Source: Leptospira kobayashii (lineage in GTDB: Bacteria; Spirochaetota; Leptospiria; Leptospirales; Leptospiraceae). Taken from it: a stretch of DNA of 64,000 nt. The notes beneath the pieces were generated by a model. The model had not been told where the DNA came from, made no database searches, and worked only from the letters and a program-made list of their open reading frames with translations. Of this stretch, positions 44,611 through 53,355 are shown piece by piece. Each line of letters begins with the position of its first letter. Within the stretch, counting starts at the first letter, position 1. Both the position numbers and the translations under genes were made by a program. The stretch lies in the NCBI RefSeq assembly GCF_003114835.2, contig NZ_AP025028.1, positions 124,001 through 188,000 on the forward strand, in the 5' to 3' direction.

Positions 44611-45351
44611 ATGGCAAAAAAAGTTTTGGGCGTGATTCCTGCACGTTTCGCAAGTACGCGTTTTCCGGGCAAACCACTCGCACTCATCGGTTCCAAGCCT
44701 ATGATCGAGTGGACTTATCTGCATTCTAAAAAAGCAAAATCTTTAAACGAATTGGTTGTAGCAACGGATAATGAAAAGATCCGTGATGCCGTTTTATCTT
44801 TCGGTGGTAAAGTCGCCATGACAAGGGAAGATCACGAAACAGGAACGGATAGAATCATTGAAGTCGCAACCCAATTTCCCGAGTATGATGTTATCATCAA
44901 CATCCAGGGGGATGAACCGGGCATCGAGCCCGAATTGATTGACGGTGTAGTCGATCTAAAGTTGAAACACAGTGATTGGGAAATGACTACGGCTGCGGTT
45001 CGTTTCAGTGAAGCGGAAGATCCTACCGACCCCAATCGGGTAAAAGTGGTATTTGACCAACTATCACGTGCTAATTATTTTTCACGCAGTCCTATCCCTT
45101 CTTCTTTCAAAAAAAAAGCCGATTACTTCCGTCACTTGGGAATCTACGGTTATGAAAGAAAATTTTTACTGAATTATCATTCCCTTCCGACTTCCGATTG
45201 GGAGGCAGCCGAATCTTTGGAACAATTGAGAGCTTTGCAAAACGGGAATACGATCGGTGTTTTTTTGGCAAACAAAGCCAATCTGGGAGTGGATTCTCCC
45301 AGAGACTTGGAACTTGTAGTAGAAGAGTTTAAAAAGAAAGGTTGGATTTGA
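44611..45351 (+). CDS. kdsB: 3-deoxy-manno-octulosonate cytidylyltransferase
   Basis: A 246-residue enzyme that makes CMP-Kdo for the inner core of lipopolysaccharide. 'GVIPARFASTRFPGKPLALI' is the nucleotide-binding loop; 'TREDHETGTDRIIEVA', 'IINIQGDEPGIEP' and 'YFSRSPIP' are further KdsB motifs. It ends the plus-strand run that begins with mlaD-like, glycosyltransferase and flagellar stator genes, so LPS synthesis and motility genes share an operon. It ends 5 bases from a convergent antiporter gene. Confidence 0.96.
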   Translation: MAKKVLGVIPARFASTRFPGKPLALIGSKPMIEWTYLHSKKAKSLNELVVATDNEKIRDAVLSFGGKVAMTREDHETGTDRIIEVATQFPEYDVIINIQGDEPGIEPELIDGVVDLKLKHSDWEMTTAAVRFSEAEDPTDPNRVKVVFDQLSRANYFSRSPIPSSFKKKADYFRHLGIYGYERKFLLNYHSLPTSDWEAAESLEQLRALQNGNTIGVFLANKANLGVDSPRDLELVVEEFKKKGWI

Positions 45352-45356
45352 TTTTA

Positions 45357-47048
45357 TTAAGCACCCTTTCTCATCCCACCTGCGATATAATCGTATAAAA
45401 ATTCTCCGGTGATGATACCCGGAACGATTACTTTTTGTGCTCCGTCTACGACCAATTTTTTAGCATCGTCCGGTTCATCCGAAGTCAGAATGATTTTTGC
45501 ATTCGGGGCAAGCTTCGTTAACGTAGACAACAAACGAGTGTTATTTGTTCCTTTCAGAAAAGAATCCGAAATCGTACATACTACCATCGAAGCATCATGA
45601 AGTCCTATATGGGAAAGTGATTCCGGGTGAGCCAAATCCGCATAAGCCCATTGAAATCCTTTGCTTGTGAGTTCGTCTTTGAATGCTGGGTTGTAATCGG
45701 CAATGATGATCCTTTTGATGAGAGAAGGGGAAAGATCTTCCAGATAACTGATAAAGGCACGTGCGATTCTGAAATAACCGAGCACAATGATATCCCGTAC
45801 TTGGCCGTCACCATGCCCGTGACCTCCACCTTCACCAGTTGTTTTGACTTCTGCCACTTCATCATGGATTCCGAACTTAGCCACAAATCGAGCCAATGCC
45901 GCAGCGATCTGATGGTTGAATAGGATGATGTAAGTGGAAAGAATGGAAGCGATGATGGTAGATGTGAGGATAACTGCCTGTAATTTTCCGGTGACGTGTC
46001 CGAATCCGGCACCTAATGCAAGTATCACGAGAGAGAACTCGGAGATCTGTGCCAGGTTGAGGCCTGTTAAAAATCCCGTCCTTACCCCTTTTTTCAAAGC
46101 AATGATGATCGGTGCTACGGTCAATATGCGAACAACCAACATCAAAACTATGATTGCAAATGAAATCGCCACTACTTCCACACTAGGCATAGGAACTTTC
46201 AGACCCAAAGCTACGAAGAAAAGAGTCACAAAAAAGTCGCGAATCCCGATGAGTTTGGAAATGACGTCCGCTCCGTAAGGAAATGCGGCAATACTCATAC
46301 CGGCAACAAGCGCTCCCATCTCTTTGGAAAGTCCCGCTTCACCCGCGATACCGCAAATGGCGAAACACCACATAATTGATGTTAAAAGAACTAGTTCGGA
46401 ACTGGATGCGCATGCCTTGTAGAGAGGAGCTAATATGTATCTACTGACTGTGAAACTGAAGATGATCAGCAAAACGATGATGCCTATGGATGCGAGGATT
46501 TTTAAAACTTCAGGACTATTGAGGTTCGGTTGAACCCCCATAAACAAAATCGCCCAAATGTCTTGAAAAACCAAAACCCCGACGGTGAGCTTGCCCGACA
46601 GAGTATTGATCTCTACTTTGTCTTGTAATAGTTTAACTACGATTAATGTGGAGCTGAGAGAGAGGGCTACTGCAATATAGAGTAGGTCGAATTTTTCTCC
46701 GCCGATCGGCAATCCCAACAAGGGAAAAAATCCGTAAACAAAAGCCACCGATAATGTGAACTGCAGGGTTCCCAAAAGGAACATCGCTTTACCCATTTTT
46801 GCAAGCTCTGCAAGATTGATTTCCAGGCCGATGATGAATAGGAGCAAAATCAGTCCTATTTCCGAAATCAGCTCAATGGACGCTTCGTTTGTAACGAGTG
46901 AAAACCCCATTTCTTTTCCAAGAAGGGCTCCTCCGATAATATAACCAAGGATAAGTGGTTGTTTTGCAACTCTTGCTATGTGACTGAGTACGGTAGCAAA
47001 AATAATGCTCAAACCGATGTCTGTTAATAAGGATTCTTCGCCGTGCAT
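45357..47048 (-). CDS. CPA2-type cation:proton antiporter with KTN-like domain
   Basis: A 563-residue transporter with about 12-13 membrane helices of the CPA2/KefB type ('KQPLILGYIIGGALLGKEMGF', 'LILLLFIIGLEINL', 'VLVFQDIWAI' with Asp163, 'GLNLAQISEFSLVILALGAGF'). It exchanges K+ or Na+ for protons. After a Gly/His-rich linker (406-416) comes a TrkA-N/KTN-like regulatory domain (418-550). Its dinucleotide loop reads G424-YFRIAR, lacking the second and third glycines of GxGxxG, so NAD(H) binding may be lost. Single gene, ATG 47048. Confidence 0.9.
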   Translation of the reverse strand: MHGEESLLTDIGLSIIFATVLSHIARVAKQPLILGYIIGGALLGKEMGFSLVTNEASIELISEIGLILLLFIIGLEINLAELAKMGKAMFLLGTLQFTLSVAFVYGFFPLLGLPIGGEKFDLLYIAVALSLSSTLIVVKLLQDKVEINTLSGKLTVGVLVFQDIWAILFMGVQPNLNSPEVLKILASIGIIVLLIIFSFTVSRYILAPLYKACASSSELVLLTSIMWCFAICGIAGEAGLSKEMGALVAGMSIAAFPYGADVISKLIGIRDFFVTLFFVALGLKVPMPSVEVVAISFAIIVLMLVVRILTVAPIIIALKKGVRTGFLTGLNLAQISEFSLVILALGAGFGHVTGKLQAVILTSTIIASILSTYIILFNHQIAAALARFVAKFGIHDEVAEVKTTGEGGGHGHGDGQVRDIIVLGYFRIARAFISYLEDLSPSLIKRIIIADYNPAFKDELTSKGFQWAYADLAHPESLSHIGLHDASMVVCTISDSFLKGTNNTRLLSTLTKLAPNAKIILTSDEPDDAKKLVVDGAQKVIVPGIITGEFLYDYIAGGMRKGA

Positions 47049-47220
47049 TCTTTCTTCTCTTTTGGGAAGAGTATTTTGAAACGGATCATTCTGTTAAAGT
47101 CGTTTTTTTAAGCACAATCTCAAAGAAGAGGTTTAATTTTAGGGCTAATCCGAATTTTGCACTCAGGAAAGGGCATATGCTTAATAAATCCACAATTAGC
47201 AAAATCGAATCTCCTAAATC

Positions 47221-47249
47221 TTGACAAAGAAATGTTCTTATTATCTACT
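47221..47249 (+). promoter_or_regulatory. Sigma-70-type promoter for the first yceI gene
   Basis: A perfect -35 box TTGACA (47221-47226), then 17 bases, then TCTACT (47244-47249), four of six matches to TATAAT. It lies 21 bases before the yceI start, with GAGGG about eight bases before the ATG. Seen in sequence; activity not tested. Confidence 0.5.
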
Positions 47250-47269
47250 TAAACCAGAGGGAAAAACCG

Positions 47270-47875
47270 ATGAAAAACGTTTATCTGTTTGTAATTATCT
47301 GTTCCATTGTATCCGCCACTTCTTTATTTGCCGAGGAAAAATGTACTTATTCGTACAATCCAAAACAAACGACTTTGGAGTGGACCGCATTTAAATTCAC
47401 TGAGAAGACAGGTGTAAAAGGAAAATTCGATTCCATCCAGGTTGCTAAAGTCAAACCGGCAACCACCATCTTGGATTCCGTAAAAGATTTATCTTTTAAA
47501 ATCGAGATTGCTTCCATCAATTCGAATGTCCCTGATCGGGATGAAAAAATCAAAAAATTCTTTTTCGGTTCCGTAAAGAACGGAAAGGAGTTCAAAGGCG
47601 GTTTTTCGGAAATCAAAGGAACTAATACCGGTTCCGCGAAATTGAACCTGGAATTCGGCGGAATCAAAAAATCCGTGCCTGTTCAATTTACGGTAAAGGA
47701 AAACACAATTGAAGTAGCAGGTTCTTTGGATGTATTGGATTTCGGATTGAAATCGGGACTTTCCCGTTTGAATGAAGAATGCAGAGATCTTCACAAAGGT
47801 GCGGATGGAACAAGCAAACTTTGGCCGAATGTGGATTTTAAAATCGTTTCTACTTTGGATAAAATCTGTAAATAG
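47270..47875 (+). CDS. YceI-family periplasmic protein
   Basis: A 201-residue protein with a signal peptide ending near SLFA-EEKCT, then a YceI lipocalin-like barrel: 'YNPKQTTLEWTAFKFTEKTGVKGKF', 'FKIEIASINSNVPDRDEKIKKFFF' and 'VAGSLDVLDFGLKSGLSRLN'. YceI proteins bind long polyisoprenoid or fatty chains in a hydrophobic tunnel. This copy stands alone with its own promoter; a more divergent second YceI gene occurs 6 kb away. Convergent with ligA. Confidence 0.88.
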   Translation: MKNVYLFVIICSIVSATSLFAEEKCTYSYNPKQTTLEWTAFKFTEKTGVKGKFDSIQVAKVKPATTILDSVKDLSFKIEIASINSNVPDRDEKIKKFFFGSVKNGKEFKGGFSEIKGTNTGSAKLNLEFGGIKKSVPVQFTVKENTIEVAGSLDVLDFGLKSGLSRLNEECRDLHKGADGTSKLWPNVDFKIVSTLDKICK

Positions 47876-47883
47876 GAAATCGA

Positions 47884-47907
47884 TTCCGATCGGAAGTTTG
47901 TTTTTTA
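47884..47907 (+). terminator. Weak candidate terminator after yceI
   Basis: The self-complementary TTCCGATCGGAA (47884-47895) is followed by GTTTGTTTTTTAG. The stem would be only 4 bp with a GATC loop, so this is a weak intrinsic terminator at best. It lies between convergent yceI and ligA. Confidence 0.3.
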
Positions 47908-49914
47908 GTGAGGGATTCCTTCTTTTTTCAAAAGAGCGAGGAATTCCTCTTCATTGACCAATGTAATTCCCAGTTCTTCCGCCTTTTCCAATTTTGATCC
48001 TGCACCAGGCCCATACAATAGATGGGTTGTTTTGGAAGAAACGGAAGATACTTTTCTGCCGCCGTGTTTCGTAATGATATCCAGAGCTTTTTCTCTCGGC
48101 TGAAAGTTTTCGAAACTTCCTGTCACACACCAGGATTGGTCGATAAACGGTTGTAAGTCGCTTTTCTCCACTTCATCCGCTTTGAATTTCAGACCCAGTT
48201 TGATGAGATCTTTTACAAGAGTGAGAGTTTCTTTGTCTTTTAGATGACCTAATAACGCTTTTACGGTTCTCGGGCCGATTCCGTGAAGATTGGAAAGTTC
48301 CTCTTCTGCATTTTTCTTTTTAGCTAATGCGACCAATTTATCCCAGGAGTCCAATCCGTTTTCAATCAGTATCTCCGTTACTTTGTGGCCCGCTTCATTA
48401 AGTCCTAGAGAAGGAAGTGTTAGGCGAAAATCTTTTTCCTTCGATTTTTCGATAGCCGAAAGTATATTGTCTACGGATTTTTCCGCAAACCGGTCCATTG
48501 CTAAAAGCTCTTCCCTTTTTTTATGAAGTGAATAGAGTTGAGGTAGATTTTTTACCAAGCCTTGTTCGTAAAAAATTTCAATTTGTTTCTCTCCGATATT
48601 TTCTATATTCATCTGCTTTTTCGCGCAGAAAAAAATAAGAGAGTTTTTTTCCCTTTCGGGACAATGTCTGTTCGTGCAAAACAAATCGACGGAATCATCT
48701 ACTTTTTCCAAGCGAGTTTTGCAAGATGGACATTCTGTCGGTAATTGAAATACCCCTTTGGTGGGAGGGGAGATTACTTTTTCAACGGCTGGAATGATTT
48801 CTCCTCGTTTGGAAATCAAAACTTTGGCGCCTATGCCTGCTCCCAATTCGTTAATATAGTCTTGGTTGTGTAAGGTAGCGTAGGTGACTGTTGTTCCTGC
48901 AAGTACTGTAGGAGTAACCTTGGCCCTGGGGGTTATTTTTCCGGTACGGCCGATAGCAAAATCAATTTCTTCGATCACAGTGTCTTTGAGTAAAGCATCG
49001 AACTTAAAAGCGCGTGCCCATCTGGGTGATTGGGATGTTTCTCCCAACGACTCTCTTTTTTCCAGACTGTTGAGTTTGATGACAAGTCCGTCCACGGGAA
49101 ATTCGGTATCGTCCTTTTTTTTACGAAAAGTTTCAATACGTTGTAGCAATTGTTTTGTGGGAATGATTTCCGTATCCGGCGCGAGGGGAAATTTATCTTC
49201 TTTTAAAAGTTTCAAAATTTCTTTATGTTCGGTAATTCCCTTTCTACCTTTTCCGAAGATTGCATCGTAAACAAAAATGCGAAGAGGCCTTTTCGCCACT
49301 TCCGCCGGATCTTTCTGTTTGATGGAACCTGCGGATAGATTGCGTGGGTTGGCAAAACGTCCGCCGTATTCTTCATTGAATTCTTCGAAATCGGAGAAAT
49401 TCATATAAATTTCCCCTCGAACGGTAACGGTTCTTCCCGATTTCAATTCATGCGGAAGCCCTTTGATGGTTTTCACATTTTCAGTGACAACATCTCCGAT
49501 TCCCCCCGTTCCTCTGGTAACACAGTTTTCCAATTTACCGTCTACATAGTATAACAGAATAGAGGCGCCATCGATTTTCCATTCAAGAGAATACAATTCG
49601 TCTTCACCGGTCTTGACAATCCATTCCCAGAGTTCTTCCGTATTGTACGTATTTTCCAAAGAAAGAACGGGGACTTGGTGTTTGAATTTGGAAAACTGAT
49701 TCGAAAGATCGGAGCCTACCGTTTTTGTTGGGGAATTAGGGGAAACAAATTCGGGATATTTTTCTTCCAGTTTTTTCAATTCACTGAAAAGCAGATCGTA
49801 TTCTTTATCCGGGATGATTGGGGTGTTATTCTTATAATAGCGTTCGTTATGCGCTTTGATTTCTTTTGTCAAAGCACGGATGCGTTTTTTGGGATCTTCT
49901 TCTTTTGGTGCCAA
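47905..49914 (-). CDS. ligA: NAD-dependent DNA ligase, TTG start
   Basis: A 669-residue DNA ligase. The N-terminal Ia domain has 'HNERYYKNNTPIIPDKEYD'; adenylation Lys113 is in EWKIDGASI. An OB fold and four zinc cysteines follow ('CPSCKTRLEK', 'CTNRHCPERE'), then helix-hairpin-helix repeats and a C-terminal BRCT domain (about 590-665: 'FIDQSWCVTGSFENF'). It seals nicks in replication and repair. The start is TTG immediately after the TGA of the M23 gene (TGATTG), with AGGA about ten bases upstream and no ATG in the first 100 codons' useful region. Confidence 0.95.
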   Translation of the reverse strand: MAPKEEDPKKRIRALTKEIKAHNERYYKNNTPIIPDKEYDLLFSELKKLEEKYPEFVSPNSPTKTVGSDLSNQFSKFKHQVPVLSLENTYNTEELWEWIVKTGEDELYSLEWKIDGASILLYYVDGKLENCVTRGTGGIGDVVTENVKTIKGLPHELKSGRTVTVRGEIYMNFSDFEEFNEEYGGRFANPRNLSAGSIKQKDPAEVAKRPLRIFVYDAIFGKGRKGITEHKEILKLLKEDKFPLAPDTEIIPTKQLLQRIETFRKKKDDTEFPVDGLVIKLNSLEKRESLGETSQSPRWARAFKFDALLKDTVIEEIDFAIGRTGKITPRAKVTPTVLAGTTVTYATLHNQDYINELGAGIGAKVLISKRGEIIPAVEKVISPPTKGVFQLPTECPSCKTRLEKVDDSVDLFCTNRHCPEREKNSLIFFCAKKQMNIENIGEKQIEIFYEQGLVKNLPQLYSLHKKREELLAMDRFAEKSVDNILSAIEKSKEKDFRLTLPSLGLNEAGHKVTEILIENGLDSWDKLVALAKKKNAEEELSNLHGIGPRTVKALLGHLKDKETLTLVKDLIKLGLKFKADEVEKSDLQPFIDQSWCVTGSFENFQPREKALDIITKHGGRKVSSVSSKTTHLLYGPGAGSKLEKAEELGITLVNEEEFLALLKKEGIPH

Positions 49915-50928
49915 TCAATAGATTCCTGATTGAAGGTATTCTTCCGGGTCTGTTTTGCCCTCTTCGGACAAAATGATTTCATAATGCAAATGTGGACCTG
50001 TTACGTTTCCTGTCGCTCCCACTTCGGCGATCATATCTCCCGTTTTTACAATTTGTCCCGAACGAACATAGATGCGGGAACAATGACCGTACAAAGTATT
50101 GAATCCGAATTCATGCTGAATGATGATATGGTGTCCATAACCTACGTTAGAGTAGGCAACTTTTATGACTCGCCCAGGGGCTGTGGCATAGATGGGAGTG
50201 CCAGTAGCATTTGCCATATCCAGTCCGTCGTGGTATTCCCAAAAACCGGACGTAGGTGACTTGCGCATTCCGAATTGGGAAGTCAGATTATAGGAATACA
50301 TCGGATTGAAAAGAGGAGTGGAGGACAAAACGGCCGCCCGTGTAAAAAGGTATTCGAAGTTTACTTCGACTAACTTTTCATTGCTGGTCATTCTGTGTTT
50401 TAAATATCTCAAATCGTAAATTTCGTTCAGATACTTACGACCTATGTCCAATTGTTTATCTTCTCTTTCTTCTCTTTGTAAAAGTTCATAAGATGCGGAT
50501 TTGATAGCATCTTCTCCGGGAATTTTAAGCAGCTCGTCATCTTGTCCGTCTATAAGAGAAAAAATCTCCAGCATGTTTTCATTCAATTTGGAATATTCTT
50601 CTTTCATCTCTTCCAATTGGTTGGAATGAGTCAGGTAGGTATCAAAATAATTTCCGTAGATTTCGGAGAGCTGATTGATTTGGGAACGGGTATTATTGGA
50701 GCGAACGATTCCGAAGATAGCAAGGCTTAATAAGCCGACAGTGAGTCCGACGAAGAAAAGGATGGTAAAAACCGAGATTTGAAAATGGAAGGAACTGTCG
50801 TAACCGTGGGGAATGACCAAAATCGTCATCCTTTGGTGTCCTTTTTCTTTGACCCGATCAATCTGTTTCTTGATTTTAGGATTGTCTTGTGAGAAAACAG
50901 ATTTAATCTCTTTGATTTTCTTTTTCAT
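49915..50928 (-). CDS. Membrane-anchored M23 (LytM) metallopeptidase
   Basis: About 337 residues. A basic cytoplasmic start, one membrane helix (about 50-75), a coiled-coil stalk, then an M23 domain (about 215-330): 'HDGLDMANATGTPIYATAPG' supplies the first His-Asp metal ligands, and 'GPHLHYEII' the HxH motif. It cuts peptidoglycan cross-links, or activates amidases, at division or elongation. The full catalytic set suggests it is active. ATG 50928 overlaps the start codon of the divergent SanA-like gene by two bases; an internal ATG at 50829 is an alternative. ligA follows directly. Confidence 0.86.
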   Translation of the reverse strand: MKKKIKEIKSVFSQDNPKIKKQIDRVKEKGHQRMTILVIPHGYDSSFHFQISVFTILFFVGLTVGLLSLAIFGIVRSNNTRSQINQLSEIYGNYFDTYLTHSNQLEEMKEEYSKLNENMLEIFSLIDGQDDELLKIPGEDAIKSASYELLQREEREDKQLDIGRKYLNEIYDLRYLKHRMTSNEKLVEVNFEYLFTRAAVLSSTPLFNPMYSYNLTSQFGMRKSPTSGFWEYHDGLDMANATGTPIYATAPGRVIKVAYSNVGYGHHIIIQHEFGFNTLYGHCSRIYVRSGQIVKTGDMIAEVGATGNVTGPHLHYEIILSEEGKTDPEEYLQSGIY

Positions 50929-51655
50929 GAGCGCACAAAGTCCTAACAAATATAGCAGATGGTCTTTCCCATTTCGGGTCAAGTGGAAATCCCTGATTCG
51001 CGTGATAGCGATATTTCTACTGTCCTGTTTGGTTTTTATAGGATTTGTAGATTGGGATTTTTTTCGCAATTACGACGCAGTTCCTCACATTCAATCAGCG
51101 GAAGAGTCGCTTCCTGCTACTGTAGCGTTGATTCCGGGCGCCGCGGTCCATGGAAACAAACCAAGTCCTGTTTTGTCAGATCGATTGAAATGCGGTTTGT
51201 CTTTGTACCAATCGGGTAAAGTGAAAAAGATTTTACTCTCGGGGGACAATGGCCAAGCGGATTATAACGAATTACGTCCCATGCTTGAGTTTATGTTGGC
51301 GAATCATGTAAAACCGGAAGATGTATTTGTGGATCATGCCGGCTTTCGCACTTTGGATACTTTGATTCGTGCAAAAGAAGTTTTTTTGGTAAACGATGCT
51401 ATTTTTGTCAGCCAATCTTTCTTCCTCCCCCGAGCCATTTACTTGGGCAGAAATCTGGGACTCAACTTACAGGCGTTTGAGTGTAATCTTCGCACTTACA
51501 AAAAAGAAGGTTATTATTATTGGCGTGAATTTTTCGCCCGCCAACTTGCCTGGTGGGACATTCATATTTGGGACACTCCCCCCAAATATTTGGGAAAACC
51601 GTTTCCGATCAGTAAATCGGGAATTCCTACTTGGAAAGGTTCCATCATCAAGTAA
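50927..51655 (+). CDS. SanA/YdcF-type DUF218 membrane protein
   Basis: About 242 residues with an N-terminal membrane helix (about 23-45) and a DUF218 domain: 'TVALIPGAAVHGNKPSPVLSDRL', 'KKILLSGDNGQADYNELRPM', 'DHAGFRTLDTLIRAKEVF' and 'IFVSQSFFLPRAIYLGRNLGL'. E. coli SanA is linked to vancomycin resistance at high temperature; SanA-like proteins may help envelope barrier function. The ATG 50927 shares two bases with the divergent M23 start, so each promoter must lie in the other gene if both starts are right. Confidence 0.82.
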   Translation: MSAQSPNKYSRWSFPFRVKWKSLIRVIAIFLLSCLVFIGFVDWDFFRNYDAVPHIQSAEESLPATVALIPGAAVHGNKPSPVLSDRLKCGLSLYQSGKVKKILLSGDNGQADYNELRPMLEFMLANHVKPEDVFVDHAGFRTLDTLIRAKEVFLVNDAIFVSQSFFLPRAIYLGRNLGLNLQAFECNLRTYKKEGYYYWREFFARQLAWWDIHIWDTPPKYLGKPFPISKSGIPTWKGSIIK

Positions 51656-51733
51656 CCGAATAGTTACAATGAGTGCTCTTTTTTATTTTGAATCCTTATT
51701 GACGAAGTAAAAAAATAAAGGAGAATCAAAACT

Positions 51734-52507
51734 ATGTTTGTCGGTGGTAGAAAAGGATACTTACTCGACTTGGAAGGTGTTTTTCATCAGGGAGAAAATT
51801 TACTTCCGGGTGCTATCGAAACATTAACAACTCTTAGGGAAAAAAGAATCCCATTTGTCTTTTTAACAAACACCACTACAAAGTCGGAAAAAAATATCCG
51901 GGCTGATTTGAGTCAATTGGGTTTGCATATCTATGAAAATGAAATCCTCACAACACCAAAAATGGCAGCTTCTTATTTGAAGAAAATAGGTAAGTCGAAA
52001 GTCCGTGTTATTCTTGCGGATCAAGTGAAAGAAGATGTTTTCGGTTTGGAACAGGTAGAAGAAAATCCGGAAGCTGTGATCATCGGAGACATCGGTGATA
52101 AGTGGAATTATGATCTTCTCAATAGCATTTTCCGGAATTTAATTGCAGGTTCCAAACTCATTGCATTACACAAAGGAAAGTATTGGCAGACAAAAGAAGG
52201 TTTGAGCTTGGATATAGGTGCCTTTATTAACGGTCTTGAATATGCAACCGGCATTACTGCAAAAGTGATCGGTAAACCGTCTCCTTCTTTTTTTCGGTCA
52301 GGGTTAGATTATCTTGGGTTGGCGGCTTCCGATTGTATCATGATAGGCGATGATATCGAATCAGATATAGGCGGAGCCAAAGATTTGGGCATTCAGGGAA
52401 TCCTTGTAAAAACGGGAAAATTTCGGGAAGAGCAATTGCGGAGTTCTTCGGTAAAGCCGGATTTTATATTGGATACAATCGGCAATTTGTTTCAAAATGA
52501 AATGTAA
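51734..52507 (+). CDS. HAD-IIA family phosphatase (LHPP/NagD-like)
   Basis: A 257-residue HAD hydrolase with a C2 cap. The nucleophile motif is GYLLDLEGVFHQG: Asp12 is kept, but the general-acid Asp two residues on is Glu14, as in some LHPP-like members. Motif II is 'FVFLTNTTTKSEKN', the Lys is in 'AKVIGKPSPSFF', and motif IV is 'MIGDDIESDIGGAKDLGI'. The substrate is probably a small phospho-metabolite. AAAGGAG eleven bases before the ATG. A hairpin with a T run follows. Confidence 0.86.
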   Translation: MFVGGRKGYLLDLEGVFHQGENLLPGAIETLTTLREKRIPFVFLTNTTTKSEKNIRADLSQLGLHIYENEILTTPKMAASYLKKIGKSKVRVILADQVKEDVFGLEQVEENPEAVIIGDIGDKWNYDLLNSIFRNLIAGSKLIALHKGKYWQTKEGLSLDIGAFINGLEYATGITAKVIGKPSPSFFRSGLDYLGLAASDCIMIGDDIESDIGGAKDLGIQGILVKTGKFREEQLRSSSVKPDFILDTIGNLFQNEM

Positions 52508-52529
52508 CTTCTGTATATGTGAAGTTTTA
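52506..52529 (+). terminator. Candidate intrinsic terminator after the HAD gene
   Basis: AACTTC (52506-52511) pairs with GAAGTT (52521-52526) around a nine-base loop, followed by TTTTAATAG. The stem starts within the stop codon of the HAD gene. It is short and AT-rich, so confidence is moderate to low. Confidence 0.35.
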
Positions 52530-52603
52530 ATAGAGAATAAGAATCAATTTTAAAGTAAAATATATCATAGGCCTTAAAAAATGTTAGATTATTGGAATCT
52601 CCC

Positions 52604-53347
52604 ATGTATAAAAAATATATGAAAAAATGGATTATTTTTGTACATGTGTTCTTTTTAACAAATGGTTTCATTTTTGCACAATCATTATCTATGGGTAACG
52701 ATGATAAAGTGTCTTATGAAAAAGTAACCAAAGAGTCTCTGATGAAAAGAAGATCCTTCTTGGAATGGCACCAAATCGCAGGGCTTACGACGCTGGCTTT
52801 TTGGCTGGCGACCAATTTAGAAGGAGAGAAAGCAAGCAGAAGCCTATACCGAAAGTCGGATGAATTTGCGCAGGGAATTCTTTTGACTCATCCCGAATAT
52901 GCAAATAACGATCCTCTTTATGCGATTGCATTCCAATCATTAGATAAACATAGTATTGCAGCTAACTACTTATTACTCAAAGATCCTCAAAACAATGCAT
53001 CACTTTATTTTGCTTTGAAAGCAAACGAGGAATGGGAGGCGAAAAATTCAGGATCTGCACATAAGGAATTGGCAATGGCTACTTTCGGAATGTATGCACT
53101 TACTGCAGGGCTTGCTTATTTTGCTCCTCCAAAGATTGAAGAAGAGTATACAGGTGAAGTTAGATTTTATAGTCCAATTTTCGCGCATAAAGCTATGATC
53201 CCAATTCATTTAGCTTCCATGTTATTGTTGCCTGGACTTGGAGCAAGGATTGGAAAAGAAGGACCAAATGCGGTTAGAGACATGCAGCAGGTAGGGTGGG
53301 CAGGCTTTGGGGCTATGTCCATCTCAGTTTTAGTAATTACTTTTTAG
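52604..53347 (+). CDS. Multi-pass membrane protein with conserved-looking His pairs, partner of YceI
   Basis: About 247 residues; signal-like first helix (about 7-26) and four later hydrophobic segments. Histidines sit at or near the helices: His56 in EWHQIAG, His153 in SAHKELA, His195 and His202 in FAHKAMIPIHLA. This resembles a small four-helix b-type cytochrome (b561-like), but I cannot confirm haem binding. In E. coli the b561 gene yceJ precedes yceI; here too a yceI gene follows 8 bases later. Start at ATG 52604; an in-frame TTG lies 12 bases upstream. The region is more AT-rich than its neighbours. Confidence 0.65.
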   Translation: MYKKYMKKWIIFVHVFFLTNGFIFAQSLSMGNDDKVSYEKVTKESLMKRRSFLEWHQIAGLTTLAFWLATNLEGEKASRSLYRKSDEFAQGILLTHPEYANNDPLYAIAFQSLDKHSIAANYLLLKDPQNNASLYFALKANEEWEAKNSGSAHKELAMATFGMYALTAGLAYFAPPKIEEEYTGEVRFYSPIFAHKAMIPIHLASMLLLPGLGARIGKEGPNAVRDMQQVGWAGFGAMSISVLVITF

Positions 53348-53355
53348 GAGAGTAT

